NCBI GenBank assembly: GCA_902702965.1
Contig: CACRXP010000375.1
Location: 547,952-611,951, forward strand
Length of the DNA stretch: 64,000 bases
DNA from: Spirometra erinaceieuropaei
Taxonomy: Eukaryota > Platyhelminthes > Cestoda > Diphyllobothriidea > Diphyllobothriidae
Direction: 5' to 3'
Both the position numbers and the translations under genes were made by a program. The notes beneath the pieces were generated by a model that saw nothing but the letters and a program-made list of their open reading frames with translations, ran no database searches and was not told where the DNA came from. Positions within the stretch are counted from its first letter, which is position 1, and each line of letters opens with the position of its first letter. Below are positions 1 to 12,990 of the stretch, in pieces.

Positions 1-337
1 AATATTCTCATTTTTGATTTTGAACACAACTGACAATCAGGCAACCTTACCTGATCTTACATAAAGTCCCTTTTTAATAAAGTACAGCGAGGTTTAAGAA
101 GTGTTCCCGTTGAAATTATAAGCTAGTTGAATATAAAGAAAGTTACTTCAGAGCGCATTACCAGGTAAACATTATTGATGTCAGGTTTCATAGGGTAAAC
201 AAACATGTTAAACTGCCAGTATCACAGATAATAGATTTGCTTAAAGGGACTTTATAAAATATCGCCTTAGATGTGCTCTCTGGAGTTAGCTTTCTGAAAT
301 ACAGGCTAATTACCTAGCTAGCTAAAAGTAATTTCTG

Positions 338-410
338 ACTGACCCAACTGCAAAGAACTCGGTGCCTCGGTGGGTGCGAACTCACGACAGCAAGGGAAGG
401 CTTCAGTAAT
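338..410 (-). repeat. tRNA-derived SINE fragment (tail half)
   Basis: On the minus strand this holds a B-box-like GAGTTCGCACCC followed by the tail that also ends the SINE copies at 33.8-34.5 kb (reads TTGGGTCA). The A-box half is missing, so this is a truncated copy. The assignment rests on similarity to the three fuller copies in this window. Confidence 0.5.
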
Positions 411-3060
411 ATATTATCAATTGCGCATAATATTTAACAGTGGAATCGTAATGCTTTATGCTACCTATTTATTTGCAACACGAAGCACGACCATTCTTCA
501 AGGTGAAATATACAAACATGACAGTGCGCGACCGATTTACATTGTTCAATGGTTTAATATACATTGCAGCAAGAATATATAGTCGGCATTTTAACGGATT
601 GGAGAGTTTTTCATCTACAAAAGCACAAAGAGGAACGACAACTACGTGCAAACCACAGAAATATCTCTCTTCTCAATAGCGCACAAAAAGTTATGTCTTT
701 CTGCTGCGTAATCGCCCATGCATGCATCTGTAGCGGAGACCACATCTAAAACAACGGTGCGAATTTCAATGATATTGAACATCGCAGATCTAGAATGAAT
801 GGCCCCCTATACAATAAAAAAAGCCGGGTAATGACAACCAATTGCTAATCCACATTTGTAGGCGTGATGAATAACGTCGTCATGTTCAATCTTAATGAAC
901 TTAGAAGATTCAAGCCAAGATAGTAGCGTCCTATGCAATTCACTCAAACGGAAAAATAACTTCTGGACGGGATACTGACGCAACTTACAGCCATCAAGGC
1001 ATTCCCTAAAGACTTGTACACGACTAAAAGTAATTGGGTATCGTTGCGTACTCACGAACGTCATGTAGAGCTATGCGTTATTCGATATACTAAGGGGTAC
1101 CTGACGAAAAGAACAGTCTAGCTGTAATTTCGTTTGCCGAACTAACCTATCCCTGAGGGCCCTTCGGCCAGTGCAAACAAATTCACCGTATATGAAACCA
1201 GCACTGATGATCTGTTGTTTGTGGATGGTTGTACACTAAACAACATGTAGAGCATTATTATTTGTGCGTCGAAACTGCGAAATTTACCGAAATTTTCCCT
1301 GAAAAAATGCAACCCGTTCACTCCAAACGTGCTCCGCCGCAAGCAACAACAATTCCTCCACCACGTGCCTCGCTACTACAAGCTTAGGGGCTACATTTAT
1401 TTCCTGTATTTATTGCCAACGCGTGGATATGATCGGACACTTGGATCGCAAACAGACATCCGTTGCAACCACCTTACTTGGCCATACTATTTAAAACAGT
1501 CAGTTATTTTAGGGGTCTGCGATTTTACACGCCTGGCTGTAAAAATCTATGTTCAAGGACATTCTTATTTGCGCTCATTTGTTACTTCTTAAAAAGCGCA
1601 GTCTTTTACTATTGACTTAATAGTGTGAGTGTTTTTCTGGTGAATCAAATGATACAAATAGCGCACTTTGCAGAATACAGGTATGACGGATAGTGAGACA
1701 ATGACTCAACGAAATGCTACAATGCTACAAAGTATACGATGCAAACAGTCCAACTAATCGATCCATTTGTTCTCCGTCAAGCAAAAGCGAAAAATGACCC
1801 TTCGCGTTTACTTCTTAGAAAGATTACTGTAGCTTAGAAGCGCGCTCTAACACGCATTTTAGACCCCATAGACTGTTATATCAAGTCTTCAAATCTTAAT
1901 TAACGTGACATTACGGCACTGAGGTTTATAATTTGGTTTTTTTCATCCGATCCGTTCCTCCGGTTATTTTTAGGGGCGAAACGTTCCTGTTGACTGAACT
2001 ACAAACTTCGATTTCGGCATTGACTGCTTTTATTTAAAGCACATATAAGTCTATTTGACATCTTAATCTTTGCAAAATATCCTAGAGTATTGTTTTAACA
2101 GCAAAATGTAAATATTTATGCGTATATCAGTTTTAAGACCAGGTCTATGATAAATACATTCATCGCAAGATTGTTGCAAGCTGCGTACCTAAGATTCACT
2201 TGTGACATATTCTGAGCAATATTACTGAAATGTCTACACCAAATGAACATATTATTTCCATTTTACAAAGGCAAATGTTCGGAAATCCTATGAATCCTGG
2301 CTTTAAATATATTCGGATACTCTGTACCAAAGGAAGTCTCTAACATCTTGTATCCCTGGCGGCCATTTAAGGCCATACGCACATTGATGTATGAAATACA
2401 TAAATGGTTACCGTATTTAATTTACCCGTCGACAATTATTACCTTCATAATAGATGATGGTGCTTAACAGTTTCATATTTAGTCACCATAATTTGCATTG
2501 TTTGGTATCTTCACATTTTATTTACACATGTCTGTCAGTAACCTCAGTTGTACATTGTCATATGCATGCTTACTGCCCACACGGATGTTTTCGACAAATT
2601 CTAGTCTCCGCTCAAAAAATTATCAAGCTTTCAAGTGGCAGATGTCATTTTTTAATCCGGACAAACTTTTTGATACCGTCTTGCTGCATTAAATTGTGCC
2701 AATTTATTAGTCGACTAGATGGACAGTAATAAGAGCAATTAACTCCAAAATTAATGTTTTTGCCAAATCGGCGCATCTAAAACTTTTTTTTAAATTGGCA
2801 TATCCGGATAATTAGTAGTACGTGTTTCAATTGAGCTCCACCACTTTAACATTGTTTGACTAATATAGGTACCTAAATAAAGAAATGGAACTTGAGTACT
2901 TTAGGTGGCGAGCTGACAGAACAAAAATCGTGCTCTCCAAAAACATGGTCGAGCCAATGCTGACAAATTACTAGATTTGGGTCGATAATCTGAGAACTAT
3001 GAAGGGTTCACCAAATCAGTTGAACTAAATGGCTATAATTTCGGAACGCTTGGTTGCCTC
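411..3060. other. AT-rich stretch with no supported gene
   Basis: Only short open frames (under about 100 codons) occur, on both strands and with no recognisable motif. I see no RT, GIY-YIG or tRNA-like signal. It may hold exons or old repeats that cannot be recognised by eye. Confidence 0.4.
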
Positions 3061-3089
3061 TTCATTAGCAAAACGTTTTGTGCAAAAAG

Positions 3090-3205
3090 ACGATTAGAAT
3101 TTTGATCAAACAGGCAAATTAGTTGGCCTTGGGCAGATCTAGTTTTTTTTTCATTTCACGCTGTCTTGGCCTACTGGCCGTTTTCAGTGAATACAGACGG
3201 CCTCC
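3090..3205 (+). repeat. Dispersed repeat R1, copy 1
   Basis: The segment around AATTAGTTGGCCTTGGGC and CTTGGCCTACTGGCCGT matches 29240-29350 (same strand) and, inverted, 30840-30960. Those two copies flank a Penelope-like element, so R1 is probably the terminal repeat or untranslated end of that PLE family. Here it stands alone with no PLE coding sequence beside it. Confidence 0.55.
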
Positions 3206-3209
3206 GTCC

Positions 3210-4365
3210 ACGTTTGAATTCAATTTCGGCGCGGCACTCCAGAATAATGACTAGCTTACTTATTCGTGATTGCCATCAAAGACTACAAAATAACAGCCTG
3301 CAAAAAACAACCCAAGTCATATTTCGTGGCAACTTCTTGTGTGGATTCTCAGAATATTCAGCGGGTCATCTTTTATCATGTCCGAAATGTACGTACCAAA
3401 TAGATAAAGAAATATTTGTGAAATTGCCACAAAATCAGACAAGCGCGTTCACCCAACTCGTCGGGTGAAATTATCCACAGATATTTTTTAAATCCCGCAC
3501 CAGCACACAACTTGAAATCCCAGGGCGCAATTCGAAAAATACACCTCCAGAGTCTATGGCTGCTTTTAAATATGCTGTTTAACTAACAAAAAACATCCGG
3601 AGAGACGTAAGATTCAATTCAACGCAACAACCTCTTCTTTGCTAATGCAACACAAACGGAGCGAAACTCTCGGCAAAGAAGAGCAGCAAGCATTAAAAAG
3701 CTTACATGGGGAAAAATATATAATCATCGCGACGGCTGACAAAAATCGTCTCGCATTAACGCTTGACAACTCTAATAATCAAGAGAAAACTTTGAGCCTG
3801 CTCGACGATCTGCAATTCTCTCAAAATGTGTCCAGATGGTAAAACAAATAATCTGTTAAAGATTACTTTCTAACGGTGCAATAGTTTTAAATGAATGCTG
3901 ACTAGTGAGCGCATAAAAAACATCTTTTAAAAGCAGTTTCTTCTCTTTTTAAATAGACAAATTTCGACCTCTCTCAGTTTGAAATCCCTTATCGCATTTG
4001 CCTTGGTAAATTCATTCGTCTTTTTAATAAGCTATTTGACTGTTGTGGTGTATGACAAACTGAGCACCCACGTCTATTTCAAATTTCGAGACATATGAAT
4101 TTATTTATCTACACTTCTGTGCTTTGACAAAGTGAGTTTTTTATAACTTATATGCTTAGGTGTCATCTGTAAGCAGCTATTCAATGCCATTTCAAAGCCG
4201 TCAACATGTGAGATGTTGAGCAAAGAGCCACATTTTGGACGGCCATTTGCTTCTGCGATGAGTACGTTTAACGCCGTCTACAAAGACGGCCTGCATTCTC
4301 ACATATGAGAATAAATTCTCACAAGAAGACTCAGTGCCGGTTGACTTTTTAACGGTAGAATAGCA
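3210..4365. other. No supported gene
   Basis: A 100-codon open frame begins near 3166, partly inside repeat R1, and shows no domain or splice support. I see nothing else that can be named. Confidence 0.35.
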
Positions 4366-4369
4366 TTGC

Positions 4370-4440
4370 CGGGAAAGACAAGGCGGATTTGAATGGCCAT
4401 TTCTGGCCTGTTGGTCGTCGTATTCCCGAGCTGCCTGTAG
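4370..4440 (+). repeat. Fragment of SINE family 2
   Basis: TTGAATGGCCATTTCTGGCC followed by TGTTGGTCGTCG resembles the core of the elements at 6150-6200 and 52550-52600 (AGAATGGCC...CTTACTAGCCGTC). It is short and diverged. Confidence 0.3.
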
Positions 4441-5181
4441 GGCTCGACAGAGGGAGATAGAGAGTCATATGGCAAAACGAGATGAGTGAGTTTCTCAGCG
4501 AGACCAGTGAGCGCTCCTCTACTACTTCTTGCAGTTTAAGTAACGCGTATAACTTAGTTACAACGATTACCAGGAACTAGAAGTGGATGTAGATAGGCGC
4601 CGGCAGGAGGCGTGAATGCCGATGGCTAGAACTCTCCTCAAGATTGACGTGAACTCAAGTGACAACCTGTCCTGTAACAGTTAGCCAGTGCCAACTATAG
4701 GAGTTGCAGACGGCTATGATTTCCTGCCCCCCCCAAGACCCAATGTGTGCATGATTTGTTCGAGCAAAAGCTGTCATTTCATTATTCTTAGAGTGGGCAG
4801 TTCAAGCGCTGCACACTTTCAAGATAGAAGGATAATCGATAATCGGGATATTTGCCAAATTGGGTGAGTGTAATCTGTCAGCGAATAAAGGTTGACATCA
4901 ACAACATAATGCCTGCCAATCTCTTGAGGAATGTTTTCGGTTACAACGATATTCATCGACGCCGTACACCTACCATGAACTTGCACGACACTGGTTCTGC
5001 TACGTGTCCAAATAAGACACGGCTGCAAGTAAAATGACTCCTTTAAACGACATATGGACTCACCGACTGCGATGCCTAATCTATTTTATTCTCACCCCTA
5101 GATACAGCAACATTCACACCGAAAACGCGCACGTATTTACTTTAAATTTAGGAGGGGTTTGACTAGGTGCAAAAATACTGA

Positions 5182-5600
5182 GCAGATCAGGTAACCGTTG
5201 ATCAAAATTACTAAGCACATACTAGAACAAGTTAATCAGAAATCAGAACGAATATATGAGACTAAGATTTGTGTTCGACAGGGGGAAGAGATCCCCATCA
5301 AGTATTTATCGTTATAACTATCTGTGACGCCGCGCACAACAGATGTCAGATAATGAATACGAAGGAGGAACTGTGGTGTAAAGTTAATTTTAAGAGTGGT
5401 GCGCAGATCAAGTAACCGTTGATCAAAGTTTCGAAGCACATACTACAACAAGTTAATCAGATATCCGAACGAGGATGCTAAGCTTGACGGCGTAAGAGAT
5501 CCCAATCATAGGATTAATCATTATAACTATCTGAGACTTTCGAGCACAGCATAAGTCAGATATTGAAGACGAAGGAGGCACTGCACTGTAAATACGAGTT
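5182..5600 (+). repeat. Direct tandem duplication, about 221-bp unit
   Basis: The unit starting at 5182 (GCAGATCAGGTAACCGTTGA) is repeated from 5403 (GCAGATCAAGTAACCGTTGA). Similarity runs through matching blocks such as GTTAATCAGA, TATAACTATCTG and GAAGGAGG. The copies have diverged by substitutions and small indels. No open frame spans both. Confidence 0.8.
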
Positions 5601-6149
5601 TCAGAGAATCTCATTGCCAACTGATCGCCTAGTCTTTAATTGGGAGTTGGGCTGTAAGTGCAGGCAGTGAGCAAGTAGCGAATATTGGGTGGACCAGGCA
5701 GATGGTTTGGGATTTTCCCAGTCCGTGCTTCTTAAAAATTCCTCCAGTTAATAGTTGTTCAGCGAGTCTGTCTCCGCAGAACCTGCTCCAACGGATGGCT
5801 GGGCAGTTTACCTTCCCTCGGAAGGGTTCATTTTCTTCATTAAAATCGACCTCTATGTCTCTCACGATCACCCACAGTGCAGCCGCTCAACATGACAAAG
5901 GTATGGTGTGCTTGGATGTCATGCCGTTCTGCAAACGCCTACGTATTTAGAGAGTAGACAATAAATAGCATGATCTCCACGTACATACTACGGTACACAC
6001 CATAATGTAGACTCTTCTCTGATTGGTTAAAATGAGCTCATCGATCGTACTGCGGAACTCAATCCTCCCCTTGTGCCTTGGGGTTCTCTCTTGAGCCCCG
6101 CCAGCAGAAGCACAGTGGCGCGTAACATAATAAGAATAACATTACCAGT

Positions 6150-6405
6150 AACGACCAGGGCGACTGGAACGATCAGTCCTGGCTTATTAGCCGTCATCAG
6201 CCAGCCATACCCTACCGCGAACTGTAGAATACCTGGGCCTCGATCTGCGATCTGATAGTTGAAAGTTCAACGCCCTTAACCACAGAGCCACAGGCTCGTT
6301 GCCCCGTGTTCCACAGGGGTCGGGCATGACTGAACGGCGACGACTAATAAGCCAGATATGACAGTCCCAGTCTCCGTTGTCTTCGACGATAATCCCTTTT
6401 TCGTC
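6150..6405 (-). repeat. SINE family 2 with an inverted partner
   Basis: On the minus strand 6235-6310 reads like a tRNA-derived head: an A-box-like TGTGGCTCTGTGGTTAAGG and a weak B-box-like GATCGAGGCCC. The adjacent core CTGGCTTATTAGCCGTC at about 6178 reappears inverted near 6340-6390 (GACTAATAAGCCAG), so two copies or arms face each other. A related copy lies at 52530-52710. Confidence 0.45.
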
Positions 6406-6785
6406 TGATTGTTCACCGGACTGGCATACTAGTTTGCTAAAAAGAAGGACGATATCAGACTTTATCAGCTTTAAAGTATGTCATAAATTTTATATTTACA
6501 AAAAAACTTCGCTGCCAAACAGTCCAAAACCGGCTAACTTATTTGTCTCCTATTAATTTTGGAATTTTTCTTATGAACAATCTTCATGGGCGCCCTCCTA
6601 GCTACACCGGCCTGTCTAAAGGACCTCATGCAAACTGCAAAAATCAGTCCAAAAACCAGCAAATAAAATTACTTATCAACCATCCTGGAATTTTCCTTGT
6701 CAACGGTCTTCTCGCGTGCCTTTCTAGCTACTTCGGTCGGTCTCCATGACCGTGTGAACTGCTGCCAGTCAAACTTGCATGAACC

Positions 6786-7166
6786 TTATATGTCTGTACG
6801 GTTATTGATCTCTTGCTGAGGGTCACAAACGATGATTAAAAAAATTAAGTCAATATTGCCGTCCCAGGTTCTTGTTTCAAAGCTGAATGCACGATCACTG
6901 GCACAGTGCTTGCATTGGTCAGAGTCATCGCGAAATTGCAGTGACACATCTTTCTCACGAACGCCATCCACTTCACTCTTATCCTCCATACTTTCTTTAA
7001 CCAAACACTGTTCATTTGACGCCGCATTCTCACAGTCTTTAATAATAGCCTCCTGTAAGAGAGCGAAAGCCCAGACTAATACATGTACTGTCCCAGTGAT
7101 CGAGCGTTCATCTTCTTTGCAGGAAACAGTGTGGACATTGATGGAATATGTGACAGGCCCACTAAA
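6786..7166 (-). CDS. Possible exon inside an imperfect hairpin, function unknown
   Basis: A 126-codon open frame without an internal start runs from an AG acceptor at 7167-7168 (GGTATAG) to a stop at 6786. A second good acceptor (CTCTCTTACAG) lies inside it. The product would be acidic with scattered cysteines (KDCENAASNEQC, DQCKHC). However, segments near 6870-6920 and 7078-7125 are imperfect inverted repeats (both contain CGATCACTGG), so part of the open frame is the complement of another part. It could be a duplicated exon pair or a chance frame in a foldback repeat. I do not recognise any domain. Confidence 0.25.
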   Translation of the reverse strand, partial: FSGPVTYSINVHTVSCKEDERSITGTVHVLVWAFALLQEAIIKDCENAASNEQCLVKESMEDKSEVDGVREKDVSLQFRDDSDQCKHCASDRAFSFETRTWDGNIDLIFLIIVCDPQQEINNRTDI

Positions 7167-7189
7167 CTATACCAGCATTTTATACTGAA

Positions 7190-9180
7190 ACTGGCTATTA
7201 CGTTAGACATCGTGTTCGAAAGACCGCTTTACTGGGTGAAATGCATTAATCAACAAAATTATGTTCTTAATATTATGAAGTTTTCATCAGGGTTTTATTT
7301 ATCCGTACCTGCACTATCGTGTTTTAAGTCGAAACTCATTCATTGTCCGGACCAAAACAACGGCAGCTGCCTGGAAACCGGGAAAGGTTTTAATCGGCTG
7401 AAAATCTCTTGCTTTCTATGCATGTACTGGGGTGAAAAGCGCCTTTCTGAAAATTGCTCAAAATGTCTTTTACAGCGAAACTTCAGCGGCCACCAATTGA
7501 TCGAATATGTTTACCCTTTAGAGCACCTACCAGAATAAATTCACTTTGTTGAAGTGCTCTCTTGTATTACCATCGATAACAGTGAGTTCAAGGTTTCTCT
7601 TACTTGCTTCTCGCGAGTCAGTTTTAAAAATATTTTTTTGTTCCCGTATATTAACGTGACATTACAGCCGCCTGTTCTGTGTCATTGGAACAAGGAATGC
7701 ATGTGCAACATATTTAATACTTAACCTGATGTCCTCTTTATACGTAAAGGTACATCGAAAGGCAGGATAAGTGTTTAAATGAAAGATATGATGTTCCAAA
7801 CTTGAATAGAACTTGTCTGCGTAGCATATTACTGCGTGGATATTTAGCCATGCCTGCGTCGAGACGATTGAAAACAGCTGAAATCGCCAACCCTACAGGC
7901 ATGGATTTTTCCAGATGGAATTCTTTGTCATGCATACTTTAGAAACGCGTTTCATGAACAGTCGTAGTCGCGAGTAATGATGTTAATTGAAAACAATTTA
8001 GGATATCTGAATTTTATTCGTAGCTAGAGCGCGATATTATTTTTTTTAATTAACAAGCTTGGTTCGTATGCTGCCTCTGGCAATGAGGCATGTCACAGAA
8101 AAAAACTTTCATAAGAAGGCCGCCATGTAATTATCCACTAAATAAAAAGAATTTTTAAATGGTCCGGTTACTGTAGGTTACACAAATGTGCTTGCACAAA
8201 TTCCATCATTTACTAGTATAATACTTAGGCTTCATGCAATCCTTAGTGCTTCCACGCCTAAGCAATTTCTCAAGATGAAACCTTATATATTGATTTCGGC
8301 CAATGCCTCATGACATTCATTAAATGTCAAACGTTTAGTCATGGAATCTTGCAGATGTACCGATGTTTTATAATTTACTGTACGCATATTGCCTTTTTGC
8401 ACACTATTACGCCACTTGGGAGAGGGAGGAATTTATGTCAAAAATGGAACTGTAAAGGATGGAAAATAATCGTCCCATACTACGTAAACATAAATTTATA
8501 AAAAATTCAAATGAAGCACATAGAGTATGTTGCGATATTTGAGGATTTCGTGCCATTTGTCATTTATTTAGCGGCCTTTAACAGATGCGATGGCAACATA
8601 AAAACTTCGCAGGCAAACTGCGCAAGAAACCAAAGGCATTAAATTCGTAATTTCTGACCGTAAACGCCCTCCTTCCTCGAGCTACATAAGATGTGATTTA
8701 ATGGAGAGTCGTTTTTTCACTTGAAGAGGAAAATAAAAAATGCTGTGTCCAAAATTTTGGCTGTTAAAATGGCAATACATATACTAAAGCCACGGTATCC
8801 GAATACTACCCTAGTTAGAATGCCTCAGCATGACGGCAAAAGAAGTCATAAATCCAGGAAAATAGTACCCTTGCTTCGACAATCAACCCTTTTGAAGCTT
8901 GGGGCATGACAGCGCCCTTTCGTAACCCCGTAATCGCAGGTTATCAGTCAAACTGTATACATTTTGTGAGAAATGCAAAGCTCTATTGATTTGGTGTACA
9001 TTTGCGCAGTTCGGGTTTATGCATACGTGGCTGATGACTACAACAAACCCGAAATGACCATTCTAGCCTCACTTGTCTTTGTCGGTAACGTCATTCTGCA
9101 TATTTGAACACTTATGCGTATTTGAAATCCGTAGGTTTTATAGAAGAAGGAGAAGAATGGTGGCGAGTTTACGACTTAAA
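7190..9180. other. No supported gene
   Basis: A plus-strand open frame covers 7083-7538 (151 codons), but it overlaps the hairpin above and has no motif. The rest holds only short frames in AT-rich DNA. Confidence 0.35.
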
Positions 9181-9185
9181 TATTA

Positions 9186-9229
9186 TTCGTACTAACGCTT
9201 CGGATGATCCCCCGTCTCCATCGTCCGAG
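9186..9229 (-). ncRNA. Decayed hammerhead-like core of a PLE
   Basis: Read on the minus strand, CGGACGA is followed by exactly 19 nt and then GAAGCGTT. This lines up with the better copy at 33626-33669 (CTGATGA, 19 nt, GAAACGTC). U4 of the core and the cleavage-site triplet are changed, so activity is unlikely. Its position beyond the end of the PLE relic supports homology. Confidence 0.35.
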
Positions 9230-9479
9230 ACGGATGGACGTGCTGATGTAGGTTTGTCCATACTTGGGACAACCGTTGATTATCGCGGTGCTCGATGCCC
9301 GAACTCCGACTTGTCCGGTTGCACCAGACGGATTTTGATCTCCCGGATACTGAACGCTGGTGGGGACGCCTAACCTTTGTCCCCTTTGCGTTGGACGCAT
9401 TTGCATGCAAGTCAGCATGTCTGCTGCACTCCCTCATGTAGATCAACGGATTAAAAGTCCGTTGCGGTTCGTACGAGTC

Positions 9480-10645
9480 GTCGACAGCTTCGCGGGCGCA
9501 TCGGTGTGCAGGGATTGATGTTCGGCACGTGACCTCTTGCCGCTCCCTGCCATCTTTACCTTGTGTTGCGGCTTTTGGTTTCGCGTGCTCCTCTGTCCTA
9601 TTGACCTTGTCCGAACTGGTCTGCGACTTGCACCAAACGACTCGTGAGCGGGATGCAGGTCTACAGCTCGGTTGTTTGTGCCAGTCTGGCCAAATCAGAA
9701 TTGGCTCAGGCGATCATCGTCACATCCTAAAGGGTAAAACTGTGGATTCTATCTTGCATGTGGTCATAGACCGAAGACAACTTACCCTTGGGGTTGGCTG
9801 TAAGACCATCTTCGCCCAGTCATGTGTCAAGGCGTCACCGAGTTTCACCAGCACACCTTACGTCGGCGTTTTAGCATAGCATGCTGTAGATCACTCCTGA
9901 TCGTTCTTGTACTGGACTTGGGTTTGTTACGAATAACGGGACTAACTAGTTTGTTTCCTGATTATACATCCTGGTTTACGAGCCACGTCAGTCTCAAAAG
10001 GATTTATGATTCTGTTTGTGGCCTGTGACACTTTCTTTCTCTGAGCCAAAATGTCAACCTTTTTCTACTCGACCGCTCAAAATGCATCTTTCTGACGCAG
10101 TTGCGTATAAAGGACATCAGATAACCGTTGGCTTCAAATAGGGCGCGTACCTATTTTACATACGTCTCTCTCCCACTGTCGTCGTTATGGTAGGTTCAAA
10201 TACGTTCGAGGTGGGTTCTAACACAGCTGCGCTTGTTGTCGGCATGGATGTTGCTTCGGAAGTGAACGATGTGCCAAGTGTTATCTCATTACGGCAGGCC
10301 ACTGCTCTTATCTTCTCGTCTTTCAGTTTTGTAGGAAGTGCGTCAGGGAAGGGCAAACGATTGTTGACTCCTTTCTGCATTGCAAGGCGGATCTAAAATA
10401 TAATTCAATAGCTTGAAAACCTGAACACTGTTCCTCTTGGTTATGAGGAACGTGTCCTCAACGTACCCGGCGCAGAACTTCGGAGAGAGTGGGAGCTGGT
10501 GACTGGGCATTCGAGTTTATGAAAAACTGCTTTGAAAATTTGTTAAGACCAAGGCGAACTCATCGGATTCCCCTTATTTCTTCTTCGACCTGACCGCTTA
10601 ATGTGGAGAAGGCCTTAGCACACAGTTATATGAGCTCGGTGATAT
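9480..10645 (-). pseudogene. Penelope-like element reverse transcriptase relic
   Basis: Minus-strand pieces in shifting frames follow PLE order. AGYVEDTFLI (RT active-site block, YVDDT-like, about 10441-10486) is followed by NNRLPFPDALPTKLKD (10320-10375), HFRSN...HADNKRSCVRT, then ANGYLMSFIRNCVRK (10085-10130) and DVARKPGCIIRKQ near 9970. Below 9880 the GIY-YIG end cannot be read with confidence. Multiple frameshifts and stops make it dead. The RT block resembles the fragment at 35404-35760 (VEDTLFTVKRR), suggesting the same family. In PLEs the RT copies element RNA and the GIY-YIG domain nicks the target. Confidence 0.7.
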
Positions 10646-10901
10646 GCGTTCCTTTGGGCTGTTAGTCGACCCCATCATATTTTGCCCATTAAAATCCGTC
10701 AAAAGTGTTGATGGCTAATGCTACCTTCTTACACTTGTTTGCACAAACTCTTAATTGCGACAATCCTGCAGATGGAACGAAACAGAAGTTTTTAGAGTGC
10801 TAACACCAAGCTGACGCAAAACGTCCTCGAAGCCTGAAATTTCAGCTTGATTACCATCAGCCGTCATGTTCATTTGGGTTCCCACAGCCTAACAACCATC
10901 G

Positions 10902-11035
10902 CTAATCCATACTAGGCCATGAAGACCTTCACTGTTTCATCACCACCCGTCCCATATACGCTGAACCACAGCTGAAACACAAAACATCGCCAACATGGGT
11001 CGCATTGAAGGCTAAAAATTCCGCTGTCTGCAGTC
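10902..11035 (+). repeat. Dispersed repeat R2, copy 1
   Basis: CTAATCCATACT, then ACGCTGAACCACAGCTGAAA and GTCTGCAG, matches 11652-11812 in order and spacing. A stretch after it (TTGCCGACGATGTC) matches the inverse of 12930-12950. Confidence 0.55.
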
Positions 11036-11651
11036 CCAGCAGTTCCACCACAGTTGCCGACGATGTCTATCGTGCGCTCTACAACAATGTGAGAACAAGG
11101 ACAGTGAACTAAACGGGTTTGTATAGTGAATGTTTACTAGCACAGCATCCACCGCACCCTCTGTTTCTTTTTCACCCGTACCCAGTGTCATGACAGTGTC
11201 AAGATGACCGGAGGCGGGGAGGGCACAGGCGGTTGGCGCGGCCGGACCCGCACCTAGGCGTGTCACTACACCCTCAGTCCTCAGAATACACTTCAACATT
11301 TTTCACCAACAATAACAATAGAAAAATTGAAACACTTTTCTACACTAATTGAAAACCGCCGTTAGGTCTTCTCTACAGTTTATATCTCTTAATTCTCTCT
11401 AGGTAGTGTTGTAGTATGGCGTTCAGTCACTTCATTATCAATAATTTAGTAACCAGTTATTTACTTTGGACAAGTTGCTGCAAGCCTTAACGAGTTAAGC
11501 GATCGATAATGCGATTCCACGCCAAGATCAAATCGATATGAGCAAAGAAAAATTAACAAATCAGAACGGACCTAGGTGCCAATACGCCCATCAACCGCCA
11601 AGTCGATGTGCCACAAATCTCTGCGTATCGGGCTCACTGACTTGCACCGCA

Positions 11652-11812
11652 CTAATCCATACTGGGGTGATGTAGACTGTCATTCTCCCGCCATTCCCAC
11701 CCCCCATACACGGTGAACCACAGTTGAAAATCTTAACCTCTCCAACGTCCGCGCCCTGAACACTGCTCCCTTGCCACATCGAGGACCGCAAATTCCACCG
11801 TCTGCAGATCCA
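11652..11812 (+). repeat. Dispersed repeat R2, copy 2
   Basis: Same order of blocks as copy 1 about 750 bp earlier (CTAATCCATACT, ACGGTGAACCACAGTTGAAA, CCGTCTGCAG). It contains no coding motif. Confidence 0.55.
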
Positions 11813-12226
11813 CTGAATGCCCATTTTCTTACGCTCCAATGCAGGCAACCGCAAAAGGTCTGCCTCTCATCTGGCCGCCCCAAACCCCACGGTAATTATT
11901 TGCTCACCCCGATCACACACCAGCCGCCTATTTGTCCGTGTCTATTTTGTCGCGTCAACCGGTTTAGTCTGACCATGTGTTTTTTTCCCTCTGTTCATTG
12001 TATCTGACAACGGGTTGGTGCCACCATATTTGAAATTTACGACTGCAATTCAAATTCAGATGGGTCCATTACAGTCCGCTCCTCAGTTCTAGGAGGAAGC
12101 CAATTATTTCTTTAACTATCAACTTTCCAAGATGTGACCCAGAGTGCGCCAAATTTATTTCGGCTAAGAATGCGCTGCTGTGCTGTAAACACGGTTTCAA
12201 GTATTAGCCTCTATCATCTCTTCCTC

Positions 12227-12244
12227 TCTATCTCTCTCTCTCTC
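12227..12244 (+). repeat. (TC)n microsatellite
   Basis: A run of TC dinucleotides inside a longer pyrimidine tract from about 12205. Confidence 0.85.
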
Positions 12245-12839
12245 GTCCAGGCTGCAGTGACTTGTCTGGGCCTGCTAGGCAGCTTGTGATGGAATCAGGT
12301 GCAATAACCAATAGAGCTAAACAGACCGCCTACGACTGTCGCACTCGAACTGCCTGGAACCACTACAGTTAATTAGGTACACCAGACGGCGTGCTAACTC
12401 CAGCGAAATCTGCGGGCTCTTGCATGGAAACGTTTTACATGACATGTGGACGCTGTGTGAGTAGGTTGCGTGCTTGCTCCAGAAGTAATGCATGAAAGAC
12501 TGCAGAAGGGTGTCGCGTATGTTCGTGTTATTATGCAGTTGTGCACCGTTAACGGGCCAGACGGTAGATGCGCAAGATCAACAAGTCGTCATTTCGGATT
12601 TGCACACCATAACAAATGTTTACATTTCGGAGCGCTGTGGCAAAGCCGGGTACTGAACACTGGAACCCTTGCCATCCACCCCATTAGTGTTAATGGTCAA
12701 TAGTCTAGTGATTTACTGTGTGAACAAGGGGGTGCGGAATTGTACGCCAATACGCAGGCTCATTCGTGCCAGCTACCAGCGCCCTAACTCGCCTTTGGTC
12801 CTTTTAACTCCGTCCTGACACCGGGTCCACGTGGAGGAG

Positions 12840-12990
12840 CAGGAGAGAGTGAGGGTGACGCCGTGCAAGTCTATCATCACTTTAAACTAATTAAGCATTA
12901 GGTCACCTTGCCTGATTCACCATGCTGTAGCGCACACTGTGGACGTCGTCGGCAACGACGGTCGAGCTGTTCTGTTGTGGAGTTATGGCC
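12840..12990 (-). repeat. Dispersed repeat R2-related segment, inverted
   Basis: The complement of 12930-12950 (TTGCCGACGACGTC) matches 11046-11059, and GACACCGGGTCCACGTGG resembles GACACCGGACCTAGGTGG near 36165. The borders are not clear. Confidence 0.35.

Noticed and set aside
7083..7538. 151-codon open frame (+) as a gene
   Set aside because: It partly overlaps the hairpin on the other strand, shows no motif, and its composition is like that of other chance frames here.
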